The notes below the pieces were generated by a model. The model had not been told where the DNA came from and did no database searches. It saw only the letters and a program-made list of their open reading frames with translations. From Burkholderiales bacterium (GTDB taxonomy: Bacteria; Pseudomonadota; Gammaproteobacteria; Burkholderiales; SG8-39), in contig JAQSVY010000072.1 in the NCBI GenBank assembly GCA_029266935.1, positions 1-9,758 on the forward strand: a stretch of 9,758 nucleotides of DNA, given 5' to 3'. Shown here one piece after another: positions 1 through 7,700 of the stretch. Position numbers and translations under genes: made by a program. Positions within the stretch are counted from its first letter, which is position 1. Each line of letters begins with the position of its first letter.

Positions 1-1
1 C

Positions 2-583
2 GAGATGAGCGCGCAGCTGCGCGAGTCCTACGCCGGTCTGGAGAGGAAGGTCGAGGAGCGAACCGCAGAGCTGCAGCAGACCCTCGAGCAGCAGACGGCG
101 ACCTCGGAGATCCTGAAGGTCATCAGCAGCTCGACCACCGACACGCAACCGGTGTTCGAGGCGATCGTGCAGAGCGGCCTGAAGCTCTTCCCGCATGCCG
201 CCGTCATGGTCGGGCTTCCCGACGGTGCGCATATCCGTCTTGGGGCGATAGCCACGGCGGACTCGGCGCAGGCCGAAGGGATACGTTCGCGCTTTCCGAT
301 CCCGCTGACGCGGGAGTACATGCACGCGACGGCGATCCTCGACCGCAGGCTGATCGACGTGCCGGACGCCGAGCGCAGCGAGGACGCCGCGCTCGCGCCC
401 GGCATCCGCAACTTCATCGCGACCGGGTCGCGCGCCATCACCATCATGCCGATGCTGCGCGGCGATGCCGCGATTGGCGCGATCAGCGTGACGCGCCACG
501 CCCCCGGGCCGTTGAGCGACAATTCAACGAGACGAAGGAGTCGCTCGAGCGCCAGACCGCCACCGCAGATGTGCTGCGTGTGA
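2..583 (+). CDS. N-terminal fragment of multi-GAF sensor kinase (HAMP end, coiled coil, first GAF); 5' partial and frameshifted
   Basis: The frame is already open at the window edge, and the ATG at 5 sits inside a typical HAMP-to-coiled-coil passage (MSAQLRESYAGLERKVEERT), so the true start, membrane segments and periplasmic sensor are most likely upstream, outside the window. Counting the ATG as residue 1, residues 1-35 are a signalling helix ending in LEQQTATSEIL, and about residues 45-172 are a GAF domain (module 0 of the kinase) with the class signature FPIPLTRE and strands MPMLRGDAAIGAISV. The domain stops abruptly after GPLSD: the expected helix containing FADQAVIAIEN is missing and the frame runs into nonsense to a TGA at 581-583. 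The homologous sequence resumes in another frame at 523 (FNETKESLERQTATAD), so this and the next entry are one broken gene. The domain assignment is strong. Whether the break exists in the organism is unknown. Confidence 0.75.
   Translation, partial: EMSAQLRESYAGLERKVEERTAELQQTLEQQTATSEILKVISSSTTDTQPVFEAIVQSGLKLFPHAAVMVGLPDGAHIRLGAIATADSAQAEGIRSRFPIPLTREYMHATAILDRRLIDVPDAERSEDAALAPGIRNFIATGSRAITIMPMLRGDAAIGAISVTRHAPGPLSDNSTRRRSRSSARPPPQMCCV
518..525 (+). other. Deletion/frameshift junction within the first GAF module of the kinase gene
   Basis: Up to 520 the kinase sequence reads in frame 2 (ending LSD). From 523 it reads in frame 1 (FNETKE). In the other modules of this window about 22 residues separate these two points (pattern S-D/E, then helix, FADQAVIAIEN, then LFNETKE), so roughly 64 bases (a number not divisible by three) are absent relative to the sister repeats. 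A single-base error cannot explain it, because the whole FADQ helix is gone. Confidence 0.75.
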
Positions 584-2616
584 TCTCCGGATCGCCTACC
601 GATGTGCAGCCGGTCTTCGAGGCGATCCTCGAAAAGGCGATCTGGCTTTGCGACGCGCACTTAGGAGGGCTCTTCCTGCAGGAGCCGGACGGCGCATGGA
701 GCATGGCGAGCTATCGAGGCGATGATCCGAGCGTTCAGGAGGCTTTCCGGCACGTCGAGGCCGGCCCCCACACCGGCTTCGGCAAGCTCGTGCGGCTCCG
801 GCGGCCGGTCCACATCCCGGACCTGCTCGCCGATAGCGACACGGCGAAGCGTGACCCGCTGCGAGTGCTGACGATCGAGAAGCTGAAGGCGCGAACCTTC
901 TTCGCGGTGCCCCTGCTCAAGGAAGGCGCCGTCATTGGCGCCGTCGTGATTTACCGGCGGGAGGTGCGGCCGTTCTCGGAGGCGCAGATCCGGCTGGTGA
1001 CCACCTTTGCGGACCAGGCTGTCATCGCGATTGAAAACGTGCGGCTGTTCAACGAGACGAAGGAGGCCCTCGAGCAGCAGACCGCCACCAGCGACATCCT
1101 GCAGGTGACGAGCAAGTCGCCTACCGACGTGAAGCCGGTCTTCGACACGATCCTCGCCAACACGCTGCGGCTGTGCGAGGGCAGTACGGCCGTGCTCTGG
1201 ACCTTCGACGGCCAGAAGCTGCGCATCGGCGCTCACCGGAACATGACCGAGGGTGCGGTCAGGCACCTCACCGAGAACCCGCTCGAGCCCGGTGACTGGA
1301 ACCCCACCGCGCAGGCGGCGCTCGAGCGCCGGACGATCCATGTGCTGGACGTGTTTGCGGAGCCGCGTTACCGCCCGCTGGTGCCGAGCGGGACGACCAA
1401 CACCCGGCCGAACGCCGGCACCGTGCTCGCCGTGCCGCTCATGCGCTACAACGAACTGGTCGGCGTCATTACCGTGTGGCGCTACGAGAGGAAGCTTTTC
1501 AGCGAGAAGCAGCTCGCGATGGTAAACACCTTCGCCGCGCAGGCGGTCATCGCGATCGGGAACGTGAAGCTCTTCAACGAGACGAAAGAGTCCCTCGAGC
1601 AGCAAACCGCCATCAGCGAGATCCTGCGCGTCATCTCCGCGTCGCCGAGCGACGTGAACCCGGTGCTACAGGCGGTAGCGGAGCGCGCGGCGCGCATCTG
1701 CGAGTCGCCGATCGTCGATATCATCGTGCGCAACGGGGACCAGCTGCGGTCCGTCGTATCCATTGGCGACATCGGCCAGGCCGAGAGCACCCGGCTCGAC
1801 CGCAGCACCGTGATGGGCCGCTCGATCGTCGACCGCGCCATCGTCCACGTCGCCGACCTGCAGCATGCGCCCGCGCACGAGTATCCGCTCGGGCGTCGGT
1901 TCGCACTCGAGATCGGTCACCGGACCACGCTGGCGGTGCCGCTGCTGCGCGAGGACAATGTGCTGGGAACGATCCTGCTGCGCCGCAGGGAGGTGCGGCC
2001 GTTCGACGACAAGCACATCGCACTGCTGAAAACCTTCGCCGACCAGGCGGCCATTGCCATTGAGAACGTGCGCCTTTTCAACGAGACCAGGGAGGCGCTC
2101 GAGCAGCAGACGGCGACCGCGGAAGTGCTCAACGTGATCAGCGGCTCGATCACCGATGCGCATCCGGTCTTCGACGCGATCTCGCGCAGCGTGCTGAAGC
2201 TCTATGGCGCGCGTCACGTGGCGCTCTACGTGCGTATGGGTGACAAGATCGACCGTGTGGGTTACGCCGTCGCTGACCAGAGCGCCGACGACGGCTCGCA
2301 GGCGCTCTGGCCGATCCCGCTCGACGACAAGAGCCTCACAGGTCGGGCGATCCTCGGCGGGGATCTCGTGCATATCAAGGACACGGAGACCGAGCCCGGC
2401 CTGTCCGAGCAGTCGCGCGCGATCATCCGCAAGACGAGCGTGCGCTCGGTGCTGCTCGCGCCGATGCAGAGCATGGGCGTGGCCACGGGCACGCTGTCGG
2501 TCGCGCGGCGCGCCGCCGGCGGCTTCAGCGACCGCGAGGTCGAGCTGCTGCGCACCTTCGCCGACCAGGCGGTGATCGCGATGGAGAACGTGCGGCTCTT
2601 CCGCGAGATCCAGGAC
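523..2616 (+). repeat. Tandem GAF-module repeats of the kinase with conserved inter-GAF linkers
   Basis: The 34-codon linker running from FADQ to the start of the next module (FADQAVIAIEN, LFNETKEALEQQTA, then .EIL.V) occurs at 1006-1107, 1531-1632 and 2035-2136. A copy lacking its first half starts at 523, and a degenerate last copy at 2557-2616 (LFREIQDKSAQLEVANKHK) leads into HisKA. Spacings are 525, 504 and 522 bases. Linkers are far more alike than the GAF cores they join. The second linker has variants FAAQ and AIGN instead of FADQ and AIEN. Confidence 0.85.
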
Positions 2617-3267
2617 AAGAGCGCGCAGCTCGAGGTGGCGAACAAACACAAGTCGGACTTCCTCGCCAACATGTCGCACGAGCTGAGGACGCCGCTCAAC
2701 GCCATCATCGGCTTCTCGGAAGTGCTGATCGAACGGATGTTCGGCGAGGTGAACGAGAAGCAGGCCGACTACCTGAAGGACATCCACGAGTCCGGCAAGC
2801 ACCTGCTCTCGCTCATCAACGACATCCTCGATCTTTCCAAGATCGAGGCCGGGCGCATGGACCTCGAGATGTCGCGCTTCGACCTGCCGAGCGCGCTGTC
2901 GAACGCCATGACGCTGGTGCGCGAGCGTGCGCAGCGCCACGGCATCGCGCTCGGGCTCGAGGTCGATCCACGCCTGGGCGAGTTCGAGGCGGACGAGAGG
3001 AAAGTAAAGCAGATCCTGGTGAACCTCCTCTCCAATGCCGTGAAGTTCACCCCGGACGGCGGGCGCGTAAACGTGAGCGCGAAGCTCGACACCGACAAGG
3101 TGGAGATCGCCGTGAAGGACACCGGCATCGGCATCGCGCCGGAGGACCACGCCCTTGGCCTCGCGCTCACCAAGCGCTTCGTCGAGCTGCACGGCGGCGG
3201 CATCCGCCTGGAGAGCACGCCCGGCAAGGGCTCCACGTTCACCATCACGCTACCGCTGACCCACTGA
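571..3267 (+). CDS. Multi-GAF sensor histidine kinase, C-terminal part (4 GAF, HisKA, HATPase_c lacking ATP lid)
   Basis: Cytoplasmic sensor and autokinase part of a two-component histidine kinase. The GTG at 571 is simply the first start-like codon; homologous sequence in this frame begins at 523, so no genuine start is claimed. Numbering from 571: GAF modules at about 8-145, 182-320, 355-488 and 525-662, each closed by a FADQAVIAIEN-type helix and an LFNETKE..LEQQTA linker. HisKA is at about 692-757 with the phospho-acceptor His703 in ANMSHELRTPLN. HATPase_c is at about 803-897 with an N box (NLLSNAVKF, Asn822) and a G1 box (DTGIGI, Asp850). Oddly, PED is followed directly by HALGLALTKRF: the F box, ATP lid and first half of the G2 box, some 20 residues, are missing in frame. 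With the upstream frameshift this suggests a damaged kinase or an assembly fault. The TGA at 3265-3267 lies 7 bases before the receiver gene, so they are probably co-transcribed. Confidence 0.85.
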   Translation: MLRVISGSPTDVQPVFEAILEKAIWLCDAHLGGLFLQEPDGAWSMASYRGDDPSVQEAFRHVEAGPHTGFGKLVRLRRPVHIPDLLADSDTAKRDPLRVLTIEKLKARTFFAVPLLKEGAVIGAVVIYRREVRPFSEAQIRLVTTFADQAVIAIENVRLFNETKEALEQQTATSDILQVTSKSPTDVKPVFDTILANTLRLCEGSTAVLWTFDGQKLRIGAHRNMTEGAVRHLTENPLEPGDWNPTAQAALERRTIHVLDVFAEPRYRPLVPSGTTNTRPNAGTVLAVPLMRYNELVGVITVWRYERKLFSEKQLAMVNTFAAQAVIAIGNVKLFNETKESLEQQTAISEILRVISASPSDVNPVLQAVAERAARICESPIVDIIVRNGDQLRSVVSIGDIGQAESTRLDRSTVMGRSIVDRAIVHVADLQHAPAHEYPLGRRFALEIGHRTTLAVPLLREDNVLGTILLRRREVRPFDDKHIALLKTFADQAAIAIENVRLFNETREALEQQTATAEVLNVISGSITDAHPVFDAISRSVLKLYGARHVALYVRMGDKIDRVGYAVADQSADDGSQALWPIPLDDKSLTGRAILGGDLVHIKDTETEPGLSEQSRAIIRKTSVRSVLLAPMQSMGVATGTLSVARRAAGGFSDREVELLRTFADQAVIAMENVRLFREIQDKSAQLEVANKHKSDFLANMSHELRTPLNAIIGFSEVLIERMFGEVNEKQADYLKDIHESGKHLLSLINDILDLSKIEAGRMDLEMSRFDLPSALSNAMTLVRERAQRHGIALGLEVDPRLGEFEADERKVKQILVNLLSNAVKFTPDGGRVNVSAKLDTDKVEIAVKDTGIGIAPEDHALGLALTKRFVELHGGGIRLESTPGKGSTFTITLPLTH
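3139..3159 (+). other. In-frame loss of the kinase ATP lid (F box and start of G2 box)
   Basis: The kinase reads DTGIGIAPED, then HA, then LGLALTKRFVELHGGG. In HPK1-type kinases of this family about 23 residues lie between PED and LGLAL, carrying the F box (EEF-like) and the flexible lid ending in EGTG. Here only two residues are left, so close to 63 bases are missing while the frame is kept. Without the lid, ATP binding and autophosphorylation would be expected to be poor or absent. Confidence 0.7.
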
Positions 3268-3271
3268 GGGG
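3266..3271 (+). promoter_or_regulatory. Ribosome binding site of the receiver gene
   Basis: GAGGGG overlaps the last two bases of the kinase stop codon and ends 3 bases before the ATG at 3275. It is the only Shine-Dalgarno-like purine run there. The spacing is short, which suggests that translation depends partly on ribosomes finishing the kinase. Confidence 0.5.
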
Positions 3272-3274
3272 CCC

Positions 3275-3649
3275 ATGAGCACAGTGCTGATCGTCGAAGA
3301 CAACGATAAGAACATGAAGCTCGCGCGCGACGTGCTGCAGGCGAAGGGCTACCAGACGCTGGAAGCCGAGACGGGCGAGGAAGGCGTAAAGCTCGCCAAG
3401 GAGAACGTGCCCGACCTCGTGCTCATGGACATCCAGCTGCCCGGCATCAACGGCATCGAGGCGTTCAAGCAGCTGCGCGCCGATCCGAAGACGGCGCGCA
3501 TCCCGATCGTCGCGCTCACCGCCTCGGTCACGCCCACCGACCGCAGCCAGATCACTGCCGCCGGCTTCGACGCCTTCGTCAGCAAGCCGATCAACCTGAA
3601 GGAGTTCCTCGACACCGTGAAGCGCCTGGTCGAGGGCCGGGCCAAATGA
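3275..3649 (+). CDS. Stand-alone response regulator receiver (CheY/DivK-like)
   Basis: A 124-residue single-domain response regulator with no DNA-binding or enzymatic output; the usual length for this class is about 120-125. It should take a phosphoryl group from a histidine kinase and act through protein contacts in the cytoplasm. The full receiver signature is present: acidic pair Glu8/Asp9 (VLIVEDNDKN), phospho-acceptor Asp52 (LVLMDIQLPGINGIE), switch Thr82 (IVALTAS) and Lys104 (AFVSKPINL). IVEDNDKN and the SKPINLKEF end resemble the DivK type, though this alone does not show a cell-cycle role. It starts 7 bases after the kinase stop and its TGA overlaps the ATG of the cyclase gene (ATGA at 3646-3649), so kinase, receiver and cyclase look like one operon. 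The closest functional guess is a phosphate acceptor or shuttle for the adjacent kinase. Confidence 0.95.
   Translation: MSTVLIVEDNDKNMKLARDVLQAKGYQTLEAETGEEGVKLAKENVPDLVLMDIQLPGINGIEAFKQLRADPKTARIPIVALTASVTPTDRSQITAAGFDAFVSKPINLKEFLDTVKRLVEGRAK
3632..3636 (+). promoter_or_regulatory. Ribosome binding site of the receiver-cyclase gene
   Basis: GAGGG inside the receiver gene's 3' end, 9 bases before the overlapping ATG at 3646. This normal spacing supports the ATG of the ATGA overlap as the start and implies translational coupling. Confidence 0.5.
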
Positions 3650-4674
3650 GCGCGCAGCAGCGCATCCTCGTTGTCGACGACACGCCGCAGAACGTCAAGC
3701 TCTTCGCGGACCTTCTGACGGCAAAGGGCTACGAGGTGACGACCGCCACGAACGGCGAGCAGGCGCTGGAGAGCATCGCCAAGCGGCCTCCCGACCTCGT
3801 CCTCCTCGACATCATGATGCCCGGAATCAATGGCTACGAGGTGTGCCGGAAGATCCGCGAAAATCCGGCCACCGCGCTGCTGCCGGTGGTGCTCGCCACC
3901 TCGCTCGATCCCAACCAGGAACGCGTGAAAGGCATCGAGGCAGGCGCAGACGATTTCCTGGCGAAGCCCGTGAACCAGGCCGAGCTCTTCGCCCGCGTGC
4001 GCTCGTTGCTGCGCATCAAGGGACTGCAGGACGAGCGCCTTGCCCGCCTGAAGAGTTTTTTTTCGCCGCAGCTCGCCGAGGCAATCGCCGCCGGCAAGGG
4101 CGAGGAGGTGCTCAAGACCCACCGGCGCGAGATCACCGTGGAATTCTTCGACCTGCGCAGCTTCACCGCCTTCACCGACGCCGCCGAGCCCGAGGAAGTC
4201 ATGGAGCTGCTGCGGTCCTTCCACGGCGCGCTCGGCAAGATCGTGCTGGAGCACCAGGGCACGCTCGAGCGCTTTGCCGGCGATGCGGTGATGGTGTTCT
4301 TCAACGACCCGCTGCCGGTGGAGAAGCCCGCCGACCAGGCGGTGCGCACCGCGCTCGCCGTTCAGGAGGCGTTCGCTCCTATCGCCCAGCATTGGCACAA
4401 GCGTAGCGGCTTCGAGCTCGGCCTCGGCGTCGGCATCGCGCAGGGCTACGCCACGCTCGGCGCCATCGGCTTCGAGGGACGCTGGGACTACGCCGCCATC
4501 GGCACCGTCACAAACCTCGCGGCGCGCCTGTGCGCCGAGGCGAAGGGCGGCCAGATCCTCGCCGACCGCAAGACCATGGCGGCGCTCGAAGGCGCGTTCG
4601 AGTTCGACCCCGTCGGGCCGTTCGAGCTGAAGGGCTTCTCCAAGCCCGTCCCGGCCTTCGCCCTGAAGACCTGA
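3646..4674 (+). CDS. Response regulator with class III adenylate/guanylate cyclase output
   Basis: A 342-residue two-domain protein that should turn a phosphorylation signal into cyclic-nucleotide synthesis from ATP or GTP. Receiver, residues 5-122: Asp11/Asp12 (ILVVDDTPQN), phospho-acceptor Asp55 (LVLLDIMMPG), Thr85 and Lys107 (DFLAKPVN). A helical linker, about 123-158 (ERLARLKSFFSPQLAEAI), leads to the cyclase, about 159-342. Both metal-binding aspartates are visible, Asp169 in FFDLRSFTAF and Asp213 in ERFAGDAVMVFF, as are the transition-state pair Asn290 and Arg294 in TVTNLAARLC. Base-selecting positions are unusual: Arg209 where a Lys is common, and Ala283 where Asp or Thr is usual. cAMP versus cGMP therefore cannot be called. 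The start is fixed by the ATGA overlap with the upstream receiver. The neighbouring kinase is the natural phosphate donor. I am very sure of the architecture and less sure of the substrate. Confidence 0.95.
   Translation: MSAQQRILVVDDTPQNVKLFADLLTAKGYEVTTATNGEQALESIAKRPPDLVLLDIMMPGINGYEVCRKIRENPATALLPVVLATSLDPNQERVKGIEAGADDFLAKPVNQAELFARVRSLLRIKGLQDERLARLKSFFSPQLAEAIAAGKGEEVLKTHRREITVEFFDLRSFTAFTDAAEPEEVMELLRSFHGALGKIVLEHQGTLERFAGDAVMVFFNDPLPVEKPADQAVRTALAVQEAFAPIAQHWHKRSGFELGLGVGIAQGYATLGAIGFEGRWDYAAIGTVTNLAARLCAEAKGGQILADRKTMAALEGAFEFDPVGPFELKGFSKPVPAFALKT
4056..4063 (+). other. T8 homopolymer at the receiver-cyclase junction
   Basis: Eight consecutive T encode the end of Ser137, Phe138, Phe139 and the start of Ser140 in LKSFFSPQL, the hinge helix between receiver and cyclase. 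It stands out in a very GC-rich gene. Such tracts can cause slippage in transcription, replication or sequencing. The frame is intact here as read. Confidence 0.6.
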
Positions 4675-4697
4675 AAACAGGGACAGGGCACGTTTTC
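4673..4697 (+). repeat. Short palindrome between cyclase and GAF-array genes (possible REP-like element)
   Basis: GAAAAC at 4673-4678 is the exact reverse complement of GTTTTC at 4692-4697, with a 13-base loop containing GGGACAGGG. The element overlaps the cyclase stop codon and ends 3 bases before the ATG at 4701, filling the 26-base gap. The GGGACAG core between AAAAC and GTTTT arms resembles, from memory, dispersed palindromes common in betaproteobacterial genomes. A 6-bp stem without a following T run is not a convincing terminator. The AGGG motifs in its loop are also the only candidate ribosome binding site for the next gene. Confidence 0.5.
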
Positions 4698-4700
4698 CCG

Positions 4701-7700
4701 ATGGCGATCCGCAGCAAAGCAAGAAAGGCCACCCCCAACCGCAAGCCGGCCGCCACGTCGGCGGTCAGGCGCGTCCTCGCCGAGCGCGACGAGGCGCTGA
4801 AGTTCCAGGCGGCGACCGGTGAGATTTTGAAGGTCATCCGCGGGTCGCCCAGCGACACGCAGCCGGTGTTCGAGATGATCGTGCGCAACGCCGTCTCGCT
4901 CTGCAATGGCTTCTTCGCGAGTGCGTTTCGCTACGACGGCGAGCGGCTCCATCTGGTCGCCACCAGCATCGTGGATCCGGCCGCGCGCAGGTTCCTGGCC
5001 GGCCAGTACCCCAGGCCTCCCGACAAGGCGCAGATGTCCGGCAGAGCGATCCTCGCCCGCAAGATCGTGAGGATGGAAGACGCGCTCGCCGACCCGCTCT
5101 ACGACCGGCGCCATGCCGAGATCGGCAGCTGGCGACGGATGCTCGGGGTACCGATGATGGACCAGGGCGAACCGATCGGGGTCATCGTCGTGTCCTGGAC
5201 CGATGCCGGCTCCATTCCGAAGGCCCAGGAGGAATTGCTCAAGACCTTCGCCGACCAGGCCGTGATTGCGATCGAGAACGCGCGCCTCTTCAACGAGACG
5301 AAGGCGTCGCTCGAGCAGCAGACGGCGCTGGGCGAAGTGCTGCGCATCGTCAGCCGCACGGTGACCGACGCGCAGCCGACGTTCGACGCGATTCTCGGCG
5401 TGGTGCTGCGCCTTTTTCCCACCTTCGATGCGACCGTGTGGCTGGTCCGCGACGAGCATCTGGTTCCCGTCGCGCGCGGCGGTCCCACCGTGGGGCGCAC
5501 GCCGGGGCAGCGCGTCCCCGTCATGCGCGACTACTTTCACGGCGGGGTGATTCTCGATCGCCGGGCGTACAGCATCGACAACGTCGCCGCTTCGAGAGAC
5601 CTCAGCGAGCTGTCCCGCGCCGACCTGCTGTCCCGCGAGCGGCGCGCCATCCTGATGGTGCCGCTCGTGCGCCAGGACGAGGCCATCGGCGCGATCTCCG
5701 TCTCGCGCGCCGAGCCCTTCCCGTTCTCGCCGCGGCAGGTCGCGCTGCTCGGAAACTTCGCCGACCAGGCGGTGATCGCCATCGAGAACGCGCGCCTGTT
5801 CAACGAGACAAAGGAAGCGCTCGAGCGGCAGACGGCCATCAGCGAAGTGCTGACTGTCATTTCGGGCTCGCCAGCCGATTCGGCCCCGATCCTCGAGGCG
5901 GTCGCGTCGCGCGCGGCGAAGCTCTGCGACGCGACCGACGCGCGCATCTTCCTGCTGGACGGGCGGGAGGTCAGGCACGTCGCCGGCTTCGGCGACTTGC
6001 CGGTGAGGACGCCGGTCTTCGAGCTTAACCCGGGCACCTCGGTCGGCACGGCAATCCTCGAGGGCCAACCGGTGCACGTCCACGACATCGAGCTCGAAGG
6101 CGACAAGTACCCGCTTTCGCGCGAGATCGCGCGCAAGGCCGGATGGCGAACGACGCTCAACGTCCCGCTGATGCGGGAGCACAAGGCGCTCGGCGCCATT
6201 GCATTGCGCCGACGCGATGTGCGCCCGTTCGGCGACCGGCAGATCGCACTGCTCAAGGTATTCGCCGACCAGGCGGCGATCGCCATCGAGAACGTGCGCT
6301 TGTTCAACGAGACGAAGGAGGCGCTCGAGAAGCAGACCGCAACCGCCGATATCCTGCAGGTGCTCTCCGGCAACCCCTCCGACACGCAGCCGGTATTCGA
6401 CGCGATCGTGCAGCATGCGGCCCGGCTGTGCGAGTCGACGTATGCGAACGTATTCCGCTACGACGGCGAGCGGATCCATCTCGCCGCTTCGCACGGCGGA
6501 TCGCCGGAGGCGCTGGCGGCGCTGCGCGCCTCGTATCCCGCGGTGCCGAATCGCAAGCGGGTGGTGGGACGCGTCGTCGAGACCGGGCGTGCCATCCACG
6601 TGCCGGACACGCTGGCCGACGCCGAGTACGACCGGGCCTTCGCGGGAACATTGCGGCTACGGCGCCTCCTCGGCGTGCCGCTGCTGCGGGCGGGGCGGCC
6701 GATCGGCGCCATCACGGTCGGCTGGGCAGAGCCCGGCCCGATCGGGCAGCGCCACGAAGACCTGCTCAGGACCTTCGCCGACCAGGCGGTGATCGCGATC
6801 GAGAACGTGCGCCTGTTCAGCGAGACGAAGGAGGCGCTCGAGCGGCAGACGGCTACCGCCGACATCCTCGGCGTGATCTCGCGGTCGCCGTCGAATATTG
6901 CGCCGGTGCTGCAGGCAGTCGCCGAACGCGCGGCTCGCCTTTGCGAGGCGACGGACGTCCACATCCGTCTCGTACAGGGCGAGTCGATGCCCCCGGTGGT
7001 GCAGCTCGGCACCATCCCGGTCTACGAGGAATCGAAGGCACAGCACATATCCCGCGAGTCGGTTCCCGGCCGTGCCATTCTCGAGTGCCGGACGATCCAC
7101 ATCCACGACATCCAGCAGCCGCAGGTGCGCGGCGAGTATCCCGGTGCGCTCTTCTTCAAGCGCGCCGATCCCGGCTTCCGCACCATCCTGGTCGTGCCGC
7201 TGGTCCGCAGCGGCGCGGCGATCGGCAGCATCACCGTGCGGCGTGCGCAGGTGCGGCCGTTCTCGGAGCAGCAGGTCAAGCTGCTGCAGACCTTCGCCGA
7301 ACAGGCGGTGATCGCGATCGAGAACGTGCGCATGTTCAATGAAACCAAGGAGGCGCTGGAGCAGCAGACGGCGACCGCGGACATTCTGAAGGTCATCAGC
7401 GCCTCGCCGACCAACATGCAGCCGGTTTTTGATGCCATCGTCGGCAGCGCGGCACGGCTCTTCGAGCCCTGCACCGCCGTTCTGTCCATGCGCGAAGGCA
7501 ACAGCCTGCATCCGAAGGCGCGGGCGGGTCCGCGAACGGCCTTGAGCGGCGAGCAGCTCGAAGCGCTCAGGAAGATTTATCCGCTGCCGCTGGACGGGGA
7601 TATCAGCATCTCGGCGCGCGCCATCCTCGAGCGCCGGGCCGTCGAGGTCCTCGACACCGAGGCGCCGGAGCATAGCGAACAGGTCAAGCAGATCGGCCGC

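Noticed and set aside
5..7. ATG at 5 as the true start of the kinase gene
   Set aside because: It falls inside a typical HAMP-to-helix passage, the frame is open to the window edge, and no ribosome site is visible in the few bases available.
661..705. A perfect AGGAGG at 663-668 as an internal restart site for the 3' kinase fragment
   Set aside because: The next in-frame ATG (703) is 34 bases away, too far for a normal ribosome site, and it lies inside the GAF core. Coincidence is likelier.
4673..4700. The palindrome as a rho-independent terminator
   Set aside because: The stem is only 6 bp and AT-rich, the T run is within the stem, and it sits directly before a start codon in an apparent gene series.
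4488..6599. A 703-codon open frame on the minus strand, and others such as 1666-3192 and 6657-7784 minus
   Set aside because: They lie wholly opposite well-supported GAF, kinase or cyclase coding sequence and their repeated peptides are only the antisense reading of the conserved linkers. Long antisense frames are expected in GC-rich genes.
6143..7342. A 399-codon plus-strand frame inside the GAF array
   Set aside because: It is Arg/Ala-rich nonsense in a shifted frame, while the frame from 4701 continues through the region with recognisable GAF modules and no stop.
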